From the NCBI GenBank assembly GCA_015069045.1, contig SVJJ01000011.1, forward strand, positions 1-50,445: a DNA stretch of 50,445 nt. Direction: 5' to 3'. The DNA comes from Oscillospiraceae bacterium. Its GTDB lineage: Bacteria > Bacillota > Clostridia > UBA1381 > UBA9506. The position numbers were made by a program, and so were the translations under genes. Below are positions 18,526 to 27,199 of this stretch, one piece after another; the first letter of the stretch is position 1; the number at the start of each line of letters is the position of its first letter. The notes under the pieces are model-generated. The model ran no database searches, was not told the DNA's origin, and saw only the letters and a program-made list of their open reading frames with translations.

Positions 18526-18750
18526 GGTTGATCTTATCGCCGTGTTACAAAATAAATTATTTTCATTTATTTTGGGCCTTCCGTTGGAAGGCTATAACAC
18601 CCTCGCAAATAAGATTTATGCTTATTAAGTGTAAAAAACCTAAGAAAGTGTTCGGTGTGCTGTCATCGAAACACGCAAATGAACACTTTTTGTTGATGGA
18701 GGCAAGCAGACGCTTCTTCTGTACAATAAAAGAGAGGGAGGGTTTAGTCT
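18526..18750 (+). promoter_or_regulatory. Structured spacer between rpsD and rpoA
   Basis: No gene was found in these 225 bases. They contain a perfect 7-bp hairpin gccttcc/ggaaggc with a gtt loop (18576-18592) and a longer stem aaagtgttc/gaacacttt (18645-18689) running into a short T tract. The second could act as a weak terminator or attenuator that sets rpoA expression relative to the ribosomal genes upstream. A separate rpoA promoter was not convincingly seen. Confidence 0.4.
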
Positions 18751-19701
18751 ATGTTGGAAATTGAAAAACCATGTGTTGAGTGTTTGGAATTAGCTCCGGA
18801 TGGTAAATATGGAAAATTTACTGCAGAACCTTTAGAACGTGGATACGGCACAACGTTGGGCAATTCGCTAAGAAGAATGTTGTTGTCATCTCTGCCGGGT
18901 GCTGCTGCCACCAGTGTTAAAATTGATGGTGTGCTTCACGAATTTTCCACAATTCCGGGTGTTACAGAGGATGTAACGGAGATTATCCTCAATATAAAGC
19001 AAATCGCTGTTAAGCTTCATTGTGATACACCCAAGGTTGTATACATTGAAAAAGAAGGCGAAGGCGAGATAAAGGCTGGCGATATTAAGCTGGATTCCGA
19101 TATTGAGATATTTAATCCCGATCTTCACATTGCAACGCTTAATAAAGATGCGAAACTTTACATGGAAATTACCTTCTGCAAAGGCAGAGGTTATGTTTCC
19201 GCAGAACGGAATAAGCAGATTAACCAAAACATTATTGGTGTTATTCCTGTTGATTCCATTTACACTCCTGTTCATCGAGTTAACTATTTTGTAGAAAATA
19301 CTCGTGTTGGACAGATTACCGATTATGATAAGCTCACCTTGGAGGTTTGGACCGACGGTTCCATTCGTCCTGATGAAGCAGTGAGCCTGGCTGCTAAAAT
19401 CATTAACGAGCATTTGATGCAGTTCATCGATTTATCCGAAGAGGCAAAAAATGCTGAGATTATGATTGAAAAGGAAGAGGGTAAGAAAGAAAAAGTTCTG
19501 GAAATGTCCATTGAAGAGTTGGATCTTTCTGTTCGTTCTTACAACTGCTTAAAACGCGCCGGTATCAATACGGTTGAGGATTTGACAAAGCGCACTGAGG
19601 AGGATATGGTTAAGGTGAGAAACCTGGGCCGTAAGTCCTTGGAGGAAGTTATTGAAAAGCTTAATGGCTTGGGTCAGACCTTTGCAAAAAAGGAAGACTA
19701 A
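18751..19701 (+). CDS. rpoA: DNA-directed RNA polymerase subunit alpha
   Basis: RpoA (316 residues) dimerises to nucleate RNA polymerase. The N-terminal domain contains [22 protein letters not shown], the assembly region. The C-terminal domain (about residues 250-310), with [23 protein letters not shown] and [10 protein letters not shown], binds UP-element DNA and activators. GGGAGGGTTTAG precedes the ATG. The linker is acidic and lysine-rich. Confidence 0.98.
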   Translation: MLEIEKPCVECLELAPDGKYGKFTAEPLERGYGTTLGNSLRRMLLSSLPGAAATSVKIDGVLHEFSTIPGVTEDVTEIILNIKQIAVKLHCDTPKVVYIEKEGEGEIKAGDIKLDSDIEIFNPDLHIATLNKDAKLYMEITFCKGRGYVSAERNKQINQNIIGVIPVDSIYTPVHRVNYFVENTRVGQITDYDKLTLEVWTDGSIRPDEAVSLAAKIINEHLMQFIDLSEEAKNAEIMIEKEEGKKEKVLEMSIEELDLSVRSYNCLKRAGINTVEDLTKRTEEDMVKVRNLGRKSLEEVIEKLNGLGQTFAKKED

Positions 19702-19813
19702 GTTTCGCTGTATAACAGGATGAGATTTTTACTTTAGCAGGCCATCATCCTCTATGCAGCAGCAATTGCTGCCAGGCCTGCTGAATTAAACCGATTAAAA
19801 GGAGGGTAATAAG
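19702..19813 (+). promoter_or_regulatory. Nested hairpin spacer between rpoA and rplQ
   Basis: An 8-bp stem agcaggcc/ggcctgct (19736-19782) encloses a perfect 14-base palindrome gcagcaattgctgc (19759-19772). No T tract follows, so it is more likely an RNA-processing or regulatory structure than a terminator. Confidence 0.4.
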
Positions 19814-20158
19814 ATGCCGGGAACAAGAAAACTCGGTCGTCCTACCGACCAGAGAAATGCTATGCTCAGAAATCTTGTCACATCCCTTTTGGAAAACGGC
19901 CGTGTAGAAACGACTGTTAGCCGTGCTAAGGAGACAAGATGTATGGCCGAAAAAATGATTACACTGGGTAAAGAGAATACCCTTGCATCCAGAAGAAGTG
20001 CTTTGGCTTATATTACAAAGAAAAGCGTGGTATATAAGCTGTTTGAAGAAATCGCTCCTAAATATGCAGAGCGTAACGGCGGTTATACCAGAATCATTAA
20101 GGCTGGCCCCAGACGTGGTGATGCCGCAGAAATGGCTATTATTGAGCTGGTTGACTAA
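19814..20158 (+). CDS. rplQ: 50S ribosomal protein L17
   Basis: L17 (114 residues) lies near the tunnel exit. It opens [20 protein letters not shown], the family signature, and ends [25 protein letters not shown] precedes the ATG. It is the last gene of the ribosomal cluster and is followed by a strong terminator. Confidence 0.97.
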   Translation: MPGTRKLGRPTDQRNAMLRNLVTSLLENGRVETTVSRAKETRCMAEKMITLGKENTLASRRSALAYITKKSVVYKLFEEIAPKYAERNGGYTRIIKAGPRRGDAAEMAIIELVD

Positions 20159-20170
20159 TTGTTAATTTAA

Positions 20171-20207
20171 ATAGCTGCTTTCCTTTTTGGAAAGTAGCTA
20201 TTTTTTA
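20171..20207 (+). terminator. Intrinsic terminator of the ribosomal cluster
   Basis: A 13-bp stem (atagctgctttcc / ggaaagtagctat, one G-T pair) with a TTTTT loop is followed by a T-rich tract. It lies 12 bases after the rplQ stop and marks the end of the S10-spc-alpha unit. Confidence 0.9.
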
Positions 20208-20294
20208 TTAGCAGAATGGTATCAAACAGCATTACTATATCCTTATAAAAATACTCCGTAAACATTACATTTTCTTTAAAATTTTAAAAATGTA

Positions 20295-20323
20295 TTGAAA
20301 TCATACCGATTTCATAGTATTAT
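20295..20323 (+). promoter_or_regulatory. Promoter of the ddl-murI-argS group
   Basis: TTGAAA (20295-20300) and TATTAT (20318-20323) are 17 bases apart. Transcription would begin near 20330, which makes the earliest possible ddl starts leaderless and favours the later TTG start. Confidence 0.65.
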
Positions 20324-20366
20324 ATAAGATAAGGTAGTGTATCTATTGCCAAAAAGGTTTAAGGAG

Positions 20367-21422
20367 TTGATTGCAACGAAGAAGACGGTTTGTGTATTAT
20401 TTGGTGGCAATTCATCTGAACATGAGATCTCCCGCGTTTCTGCAGGAAATGTGGTGAGCCAACTTGACAGAAATAAATTTAACGTTATCACCGTGGGCAT
20501 TACCAAAGGAGGCGACTGGTTTTTAACAGAGGCAACATCGGAGGAAATGAAATCCGGCGCGTGGGAACAGTGTCACAACAAGGCTTGTGTGCCTTCTCCC
20601 AGTCCTAAGCACCATGGGCTTTTAGTATTTAATAAAAATGGGGATGTTTCCGTTACCCATATTGATGTTGTATTCCCTGTTTTGCATGGTAAAAATGGAG
20701 AGGATGGAACGGTGCAGGGGTTATGCAGTTTGGCGGGGATTCCTTTTGTTGGCCCTGGCGTGTTAGGTTCTTCTTTGTGTATGGATAAAGCTGCGACTAA
20801 GACAATGCTTGCAGCTGGTGGTGTACCGGTAACAGAAGGATTTTGTCTGGAGCGGAACTATGACATTCAAGCAGTACATACTCGTATAGTGGAAACAATA
20901 TCATATCCGGTTGTTGTTAAACCTTCCAGCGCCGGCTCTTCTGTGGGTGTTACAAAGGTGGAAAAGCAAGAAGATTTAGCGTTGGCTCTTCAATTAGCAG
21001 CAGAAGAAGATGAAAAAATTTTAGTGGAACGGGCCGTGGATGCACGGGAAATAGAATGTGCGGTTCTAGGTACCAATCAGAAGCCGCAGGCCTCTTGCTT
21101 AGGTGAAATTGTTAAAGAAGGCATGTACGATTATGCCACGAAATATGAAAAGAATACAGCAGAATTGGTTATTCCGGCGGCAGTAGATGAAAAAACAGCT
21201 AATAAAATTCGTGCTCTTGCTTGTCGTGCTTTTACATTAACCGAATGCAGGGGACTGGCACGAGTTGACTTTTTTATTGACAAAAAAACAGGTAATGTTA
21301 TGCTGAATGAAATTAATACGTTGCCTGGTTTTACTGATATTAGCATGTATCCCATGTTATGGAAAGCCTCAGGTCTTTCCTATCAAACGCTTCTTGCTCA
21401 ATTAATTGAGTTGGCGCAATAA
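20367..21422 (+). CDS. ddl: D-alanine--D-alanine ligase
   Basis: Makes the D-Ala-D-Ala dipeptide of peptidoglycan using ATP, in the cytosol. The glycine-rich start TVCVLFGGNSSEHEIS, the ATP-grasp segments VVKPSSAGSSVGV and LVERAVDAREIEC, and the metal/catalytic end MLNEINTLPGFT are present. The start is uncertain: GTG at 20337 and TTG at 20346 are in frame, but the promoter would leave almost no leader for them. The TTG used here gives about 351 residues with an N-terminus that aligns with the family; its ribosome-binding site is either AAAAGG 9 bases away or the abutting AAGGAG. Confidence 0.93.
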   Translation: MIATKKTVCVLFGGNSSEHEISRVSAGNVVSQLDRNKFNVITVGITKGGDWFLTEATSEEMKSGAWEQCHNKACVPSPSPKHHGLLVFNKNGDVSVTHIDVVFPVLHGKNGEDGTVQGLCSLAGIPFVGPGVLGSSLCMDKAATKTMLAAGGVPVTEGFCLERNYDIQAVHTRIVETISYPVVVKPSSAGSSVGVTKVEKQEDLALALQLAAEEDEKILVERAVDAREIECAVLGTNQKPQASCLGEIVKEGMYDYATKYEKNTAELVIPAAVDEKTANKIRALACRAFTLTECRGLARVDFFIDKKTGNVMLNEINTLPGFTDISMYPMLWKASGLSYQTLLAQLIELAQ

Positions 21423-21431
21423 GGAGATATT

Positions 21432-22244
21432 ATGGATAACAGAAGAATCGGTTTGTTTGATTCCGGTTTAGGTGGATTGACAGTTATGAAGGAGCTTATG
21501 GCGCTGCTTCCTAATGAATCTATTGTGTATTTTGGAGATACAGGTCGTATTCCCTATGGCAGTAAATCGGTGAATACGGTTATTAAGTATACCAAAAGTG
21601 ATATTAATTTTTTAAACACCTTTGATTTAAAAGCCATTATTGCTGCCTGTGGCACTGTCAGCTCTATTGCCTTGCCACATTTGCGAGGTGCATACGATGT
21701 GCCCATCATGGGCGTTGTAGCATCTGCTGCACGTGCGGCAGCAAGAGCAACAAAAAATGGTTGTATTGGTGTTATTGGTACAGCAGGTACCATTCGATCA
21801 GGTGCATATCGAAAAATTTTAGCAAAAGAAAATCCTGTCCTGCGCACGGTGGCTGTGGCATGTCCCTTATTTGTTCATTTGGTTGAGGGCGGTTTTGCGA
21901 CTAAGGAGGCAGCTCGTCTAGTTGCAGAGGAATATTTAGCACCCATACGCGAAAGTGGCGCAGACACCTTGATTTTAGGCTGTACCCACTATCCTCTTTT
22001 GCGTCAGGTTATTACCCAGGTGTTAGGCGAGCACGTTACGCTCATTAATCCGGGCTATAGCGCGGCTTTGGAAATTAAAGAAAAATTAGCATCTGCTGAT
22101 ATGTTAGCAGAAACGCCGGCACATGACCAATATCGGTTTTATGTCAGTGATGACCCGGCGGATTTTACCCGTTTAGGCTCTGTGTTTTTAGAACGCCCTA
22201 TAGAGGGATTGGCAGAGCAAGTGGATATTGAACAATATTTATAA
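21432..22244 (+). CDS. murI: Glutamate racemase
   Basis: Supplies D-glutamate for peptidoglycan. It is 270 residues and starts with GLFDSGLGGLTVMKEL. The two catalytic cysteines are C73 (in AACGTVSS) and C184 (in LGCTHYPLL). The first motif has Gly where most MurI proteins have Asn (ACNTAS). The D10/S11 pair is intact. It follows ddl by 9 bases with AAGGAGATATT, so both probably form one transcript for cell-wall precursors. Confidence 0.94.
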   Translation: MDNRRIGLFDSGLGGLTVMKELMALLPNESIVYFGDTGRIPYGSKSVNTVIKYTKSDINFLNTFDLKAIIAACGTVSSIALPHLRGAYDVPIMGVVASAARAAARATKNGCIGVIGTAGTIRSGAYRKILAKENPVLRTVAVACPLFVHLVEGGFATKEAARLVAEEYLAPIRESGADTLILGCTHYPLLRQVITQVLGEHVTLINPGYSAALEIKEKLASADMLAETPAHDQYRFYVSDDPADFTRLGSVFLERPIEGLAEQVDIEQYL

Positions 22245-22280
22245 AACATAGTGATATAGTAGGCTGTCTATGGCAGCAAA

Positions 22281-22724
22281 ATGGGGGACTCTATGGATAC
22301 AAATGCACTCATAACACTAAGCGGTAACCAGTTCGTAGATGGTGAAAGCGATCAATATGAGCTGACAACCTTGGGAAAATATATTAAAAAAGGTGATAAA
22401 TATTACATTACATATGAAGGGTCAGAGTTGACGGGCTACGAAGGTACAACGACAACCTTGAAAATTCGTGATGGTTGTGTTTCTATGATTCGATTTGGCC
22501 AATCCACTTCTCAAATGATTTTTGAAAAAGAAAAAAAATATGTGGGTTATTACGAAACACCGTTTGGCAGCATGTCTGTTGGTGTGACTACCAATAGTTT
22601 GAAGGTGGATATGGATGAAGATGGCGGCGAAATTGATTTAGATTATTTGGTAGAACTGAACAACAGCATGCCCGTTCATAACGGACTACACTTAAAAATC
22701 AGGAAGGTAGGGAATCAGGAGTGA
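22281..22724 (+). CDS. DUF1934 domain-containing protein (YwiB-like)
   Basis: A 147-residue protein with a predicted beta-barrel pattern of alternating strands (YELTTLGKYIKKGDKYYITYEGSE, in part, then TTTLKIRDGCVSMIRFG and KYVGYYETPFGSMSVGV). This matches DUF1934, whose Bacillus member ywiB also lies next to argS. Its function is not known; the fold resembles lipocalin-like barrels. Start may be the first ATG or the one four codons later. The stop overlaps the argS GTG (GTGA). Confidence 0.85.
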   Translation: MGDSMDTNALITLSGNQFVDGESDQYELTTLGKYIKKGDKYYITYEGSELTGYEGTTTTLKIRDGCVSMIRFGQSTSQMIFEKEKKYVGYYETPFGSMSVGVTTNSLKVDMDEDGGEIDLDYLVELNNSMPVHNGLHLKIRKVGNQE

Positions 22725-24412
22725 CAATTTACGAAGAGATAAAAACAATTATTGGGGAGCGCATCAATAAGGCATTGCTTAAGGCTAAGGAACAAGGTCT
22801 TATTTCCTTTGATGACATTCCTGATTATATAATTGAGGAACCAAGGGAAAAAGAGCATGGTGATTTTGCTACGAATGTGGCTATGCTTTTGGCTAAACAG
22901 GCTAAAAAAGCCCCCCGAGTCATTGCAGATGCTATCGTAAGTTGCTTGCAGACAGAGGGAACTTTTATTCAAAGTGCTGAACCTGCCGGTGCCGGTTTTG
23001 TTAACTTTCGATTAAATCCGGCATGGATTAGTCAAATTTTGCAAGTTGTTGAGCGGGAAGGCTCACAGTTCGGTCGTGTGAATGTAGGCAAAGGCAAAAA
23101 GGTTATGGTGGAATTTGTCAGCGCCAACCCTACGGGTCCTATGCATATGGGAAATGCTCGCGGCGGTGCCTTGGGTGATTGTTTAGCTAGTGTTTTAGAA
23201 TGGGCCGGCTACGATGTAACACGGGAATTTTATGTGAATGATGCAGGCAACCAAATTGAAAAGTTTGGTAATTCTTTAGAGGCAAGATACATTCAAATTT
23301 TACAAGGTGAAGACGCTATTGAATTTCCTGAAGACGGCTACCATGGCGACGATATTCGCCAGCGTGCGCAGGCCTACATAGACCAATATGGTGATAGTCT
23401 TTTAGAGGCCACGCGAGAGGAACGAAAAAAGGCATTGGTGTCTTTTTCGCTTGAAAAAAATATTCATGATTTACAATCTGATTTGGAGAAATACCGCATT
23501 TTTTATGATGTGTGGTTCCGTGAGAGCGTTCTTCACGAAAACGGAGAAGCCCGCAAAACGGTGGAGGAGCTTATGGACCGTGGTTATGCTTATGAAAAAG
23601 AGGGTGCCATTTGGTTCCGTGCTACAGATTTCGGAGAAGGCAAGGATGAAGTTTTGGTACGACAAAACGGATTTTTAACCTATTATGCGGTGGATATTGC
23701 GTATCATAAAAATAAATTTGTAGATCGTGGCTTTGATACGGTTATTAATATTTGGGGTGCGGACCATCACGGCCATGTGGCACGTTTAAAAGGCGCCTTG
23801 GCAGCTTTGGGTATTGAGCCGGAACGCCTGGAAATTATTTTGATGCAGCTGGTGCGGTTGGTATCCGGCGGTGAAGTTGTGCGCATGTCTAAGCGAACAG
23901 GCAAATCCATAACATTAAAGGATTTGCTGGAGGAAACCAGTATTGATGCTGCTCGATTCTTTTTTAACATGCGGCAGGCTAACAGCCATTTTGACTTTGA
24001 TTTAGATTTAGCAGTGGAGCAATCTAATGAGAATCCTGTTTTTTATGTGCAGTACGCGCATGCTCGTATTTGCAGTATTTTACGGTTGTTATCTGAACAA
24101 AGTGTGGTGGTTAAACCTGTAGCGCAGATTAACCCAACCTTACTTGCATCAGAGCAAGAAATAGATTTAATGAAGAAATTGGCTGATTTTCCGGAAACTA
24201 TCCGTCAAGCCGCACAGTTACGGGAGCCAAGCTTAGTGACGCGATATGCGATGGATTTGGCATCAACTTTTCATGCTTTTTACGCAGCCTGCAAGGTAAA
24301 TTGCGAGGATGAAGCACTACGGGATGCCCGTTTGGTGCTTTGTAATGCCACGCGTATTGCCTTATATAATACATTAACACTGTTAGCGATTTCAGCACCG
24401 GAGCAAATGTAA
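22721..24412 (+). CDS. argS: Arginyl-tRNA synthetase
   Basis: Class I synthetase charging tRNA-Arg, 563 residues. An N-terminal tRNA-recognition domain (about residues 1-100) precedes the catalytic fold. The HIGH-like motif is PTGPMHMGNARGG and the KMSKS-like motif is VRMSKRTGKS. A C-terminal anticodon-binding domain starts near residue 430. The GTG start overlaps the upstream DUF1934 gene and follows AGGAG. Length and motifs are complete. Confidence 0.97.
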   Translation: MTIYEEIKTIIGERINKALLKAKEQGLISFDDIPDYIIEEPREKEHGDFATNVAMLLAKQAKKAPRVIADAIVSCLQTEGTFIQSAEPAGAGFVNFRLNPAWISQILQVVEREGSQFGRVNVGKGKKVMVEFVSANPTGPMHMGNARGGALGDCLASVLEWAGYDVTREFYVNDAGNQIEKFGNSLEARYIQILQGEDAIEFPEDGYHGDDIRQRAQAYIDQYGDSLLEATREERKKALVSFSLEKNIHDLQSDLEKYRIFYDVWFRESVLHENGEARKTVEELMDRGYAYEKEGAIWFRATDFGEGKDEVLVRQNGFLTYYAVDIAYHKNKFVDRGFDTVINIWGADHHGHVARLKGALAALGIEPERLEIILMQLVRLVSGGEVVRMSKRTGKSITLKDLLEETSIDAARFFFNMRQANSHFDFDLDLAVEQSNENPVFYVQYAHARICSILRLLSEQSVVVKPVAQINPTLLASEQEIDLMKKLADFPETIRQAAQLREPSLVTRYAMDLASTFHAFYAACKVNCEDEALRDARLVLCNATRIALYNTLTLLAISAPEQM

Positions 24413-24479
24413 GCAGAAAAACTACAGCAGGGAAACTGACCCGTTATAAATCTTATTGAAAAAACGGAGGCATATGAAA

Positions 24480-25922
24480 ATGAAAAAAATATATAAACAA
24501 TTGGTTTGTCTGCTGATGGCCATGATGCTTTTATGTAGCGTATCTGTTTTTGCGGAAGGAGATTCTACCTATGAATCTTTCTACTATGACACAGTTTTAG
24601 AGGGAATGTTACAAACCTATCCCTTTGAGGCAGAGACAGAGGAAATAGCAAGAGCAATAGCGAAGATTGCATTGGATAAACATCCGGAGCTATTGGAAGA
24701 ATTTATTAATGCGACAGCAGACCAGTTTGATGACCATACTGATTATTTTACACCCGCAGAATTAGATGATTTTACCGGCCAGATTAATGCTGAATATGTC
24801 GGTATTGGTGTTTCTGTGGTTCGTGTTGAAGGCGGCGTTGCCATTGAAAGTATTTTTGCAGATAGTCCGGCGGCTAAGGCGGGTTTGTTAGCCGGAGACA
24901 TTTTTTTACAGGTAGATGGCCAAGATGTTGCCGATTTATCAGTCACAGAGCTGGCGCAATTAATTCGGGGTATTAGTGGTACAACAGTTCATTTAACCAT
25001 GAAACGCCAGGAGCAAATCTTTGACATTACTGTTATGCGTCGTGCTGTGCAGCAAAATACAGTGAGTTACACTGTTTTATCAGAGGATATTGGCTATGTA
25101 TCCATTTCCATCTTTAATAGCAATACGCCGGCAGAATTAAAAGTGGCAGATACACATTTTCGTGAACTTGGTATTCGAAATTTAATTGTGGATTTGCGTG
25201 ATAACCCCGGCGGTGAATTGCTTGGTGTTGTGGGTGCTTTGGGTTACTTTGTCCCCAGAGGCAAAACACTTGTCACCATTGAGTATAACATTCCGGGTCG
25301 CACTACGTCCCTGCGTAGTGTAGGCGATGTGGTAGGTCAGCCTTATTACAAGCCGGTGGTATTAATTAATGGGGGAACTGCCAGTGCCGCAGAGCTTTTT
25401 GCCGGTAATATTCGGGACCACGGTATTGGCACGTTGGTAGGCACAACCTCTTATGGTAAAGGCACCGTTCAGGAATTTATGGATTTGAGGAACAGCGGCC
25501 TTCCTTTGGGGGCTATTAAAATTACGGCAGCGGAGTACGTTTTGCCCGGTGGTGACAAGGTAAACGGCGTAGGAATTCATCCCGATTATCGGGAGGTTAA
25601 TCGTAAGACTTTGCTCGATACAAGCGATATGGAGCCAATGATTTATTGTGCACTATATCGGGAAGGAGATACAGGCCCCGGGGTGCTGGCGCTTAAGCAA
25701 CGGTTTGATGCTATGGGCTATTTTGTAGGTCAGGTTAACGACCAATATGATAGAGAGCTTACCCTGGCAGTTCGACAAATCCAGCAGCAAGGTGGGCTTA
25801 CCGTGACGGGTGAGATGGATATTGATACCCAAACCTTATTTTCTAATATGGTTCTCAAGACCCGTGTTCTTTGGGATGATCAGTTTGATAAGGCTTATGA
25901 ATTACTGCAGGCGTTACAATAG
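24480..25922 (+). CDS. S41 family carboxy-terminal processing protease with peptidoglycan-binding tail
   Basis: An exported CtpA/CtpB-type serine protease of about 480 residues. It has a signal peptide (MKKIYKQLVCLLMAMMLLC), a short helical N-terminal segment, a PDZ domain (around GIGVSVVRVEGGVAIESIF), and the tail-specific protease core with Ser302 (GTASAAELFAG) and Lys327 (TSYGKGT), 25 residues apart as in CtpB. The C-terminal ~75 residues (LKQRFDAMGYF, then GEMDIDTQTLF) look like a PG_binding_1 domain. The second ATG after GGAGG was chosen for spacing. An adjacent second S41 protease and an M23 peptidase suggest cell-wall hydrolase processing. Confidence 0.92.
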   Translation: MKKIYKQLVCLLMAMMLLCSVSVFAEGDSTYESFYYDTVLEGMLQTYPFEAETEEIARAIAKIALDKHPELLEEFINATADQFDDHTDYFTPAELDDFTGQINAEYVGIGVSVVRVEGGVAIESIFADSPAAKAGLLAGDIFLQVDGQDVADLSVTELAQLIRGISGTTVHLTMKRQEQIFDITVMRRAVQQNTVSYTVLSEDIGYVSISIFNSNTPAELKVADTHFRELGIRNLIVDLRDNPGGELLGVVGALGYFVPRGKTLVTIEYNIPGRTTSLRSVGDVVGQPYYKPVVLINGGTASAAELFAGNIRDHGIGTLVGTTSYGKGTVQEFMDLRNSGLPLGAIKITAAEYVLPGGDKVNGVGIHPDYREVNRKTLLDTSDMEPMIYCALYREGDTGPGVLALKQRFDAMGYFVGQVNDQYDRELTLAVRQIQQQGGLTVTGEMDIDTQTLFSNMVLKTRVLWDDQFDKAYELLQALQ

Positions 25923-25998
25923 AGCAGAGGAGACGCATAGAAGGGGATATATTTCAATGTATTGTGATTAAATAAGGCACATAAGGTGGAGAGAAGAC

Positions 25999-27168
25999 AT
26001 GAACATACTAACTAAAAAAGTTGTATCTGTTGTATCGACAGCAATTCTGGCTGTGAGTTTAACGACGTTTTCCGGCAATATACAAGCTGCTTTTGGTGCA
26101 TCTACCTTGCAGGAACGTTTGGATCAGGCCAAGAAAGACAAACAGGCGGCACAGGCTGCTCAAAATGAATCTAAACAAAAGTTAACAGGCGCCATGGAGC
26201 AGATTACGAAGCTGGATAATGAGGCAGATGCTATTAACGCTGAGCTGGCTGAGATAGACCGTATTATTAACGAGGCAGAGGAAAAAATTGCAGAGAAAGA
26301 AGCGGAAATAGCGGAATTTGAGAAAAAAATTGCTGAGAATGAAGAGGCGTTTTGTGCTCGTCTGCGTGCTATGGATGAATCCAATACCTCAGATTATATT
26401 GATTTATTGTTGAATTCTCAAAGTATTTCCGATTTTGTATCCCGTATGGAGACAGTTCGAGAGATTACCGAGCATGACCAAGGCATTATTAATGAGATGA
26501 TTACACTGAAACAAGGTGTTGAGGATAGCCGAAATGAATTGGTGGCACATCGAAACGAACAACAGGAGGCTCGTGGGTTGGTGCAAACCAAGCAAAACGA
26601 GTTAAATGCTAAAATTGCAGAAAAACAAAGCTATATTAAATCCTTGGAAAAGGATATTGAAAAGTATGACAGTTTGTATCAGGCGGCGGCGGCTCAGGAG
26701 GAGAGTTTGAAACGAAGCATTGCATCCTCTTCTTCCAAGGGAACAGTCTCTAATGGACAACGGATTGTCTATTCCGGTGGTGTATTCTGCTGGCCGGCCC
26801 CCAGTTATACTTATGTATCCTCAGAATTTGGTTATCGCATCCATCCGGTTTATGGAACGAGAAAGTATCATTCCGGTATGGATCTTGCTGCACCGGGCGG
26901 GTCGCCGATTTTGGCGGCTGCTAACGGCACTGTGAAATTTGCCGGTTGGAATGGTGGCTACGGCTATTGTGTTATTATAGACCATGGTGGTGGCATCCAA
27001 ACCCTTTATGGACATTCTAGCAAGTTATTGGTTTCTGCCGGGCAGAGTGTAACCCGGGGTCAAAAAATTGCGTTGGTGGGCACGACAGGCACTTCAACGG
27101 GTAACCACCTGCACTTTGAGGTGTTAAACAACGGTGTGGCTACAGATCCGAGACCATACCTGCAATAA
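25999..27168 (+). CDS. Coiled-coil M23 (LytM) family metallopeptidase, EnvC/PcsB-like
   Basis: An exported protein of 389 residues. A signal peptide is followed by a long coiled coil (about residues 35-245, rich in Glu, Lys, Ala). The LytM domain follows, with zinc ligands H291 and D295 (HSGMD) and H370/H372 (NHLHFEV). It is complete, so probably an active peptidoglycan endopeptidase. Coiled-coil LytM proteins of this kind are usually controlled by FtsEX, whose genes are often adjacent; they are not in this window. Downstream lies another S41 protease. Confidence 0.92.
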   Translation: MNILTKKVVSVVSTAILAVSLTTFSGNIQAAFGASTLQERLDQAKKDKQAAQAAQNESKQKLTGAMEQITKLDNEADAINAELAEIDRIINEAEEKIAEKEAEIAEFEKKIAENEEAFCARLRAMDESNTSDYIDLLLNSQSISDFVSRMETVREITEHDQGIINEMITLKQGVEDSRNELVAHRNEQQEARGLVQTKQNELNAKIAEKQSYIKSLEKDIEKYDSLYQAAAAQEESLKRSIASSSSKGTVSNGQRIVYSGGVFCWPAPSYTYVSSEFGYRIHPVYGTRKYHSGMDLAAPGGSPILAAANGTVKFAGWNGGYGYCVIIDHGGGIQTLYGHSSKLLVSAGQSVTRGQKIALVGTTGTSTGNHLHFEVLNNGVATDPRPYLQ

Positions 27169-27199
27169 TGGAATTTCCAAAAAGAGGAGTGTACGTGGC

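Noticed and set aside
18886-19413. Minus-strand frame of 175 codons opposite rpoA
   Set aside because: It is antisense to rpoA, with no ribosome-binding site and atypical composition.
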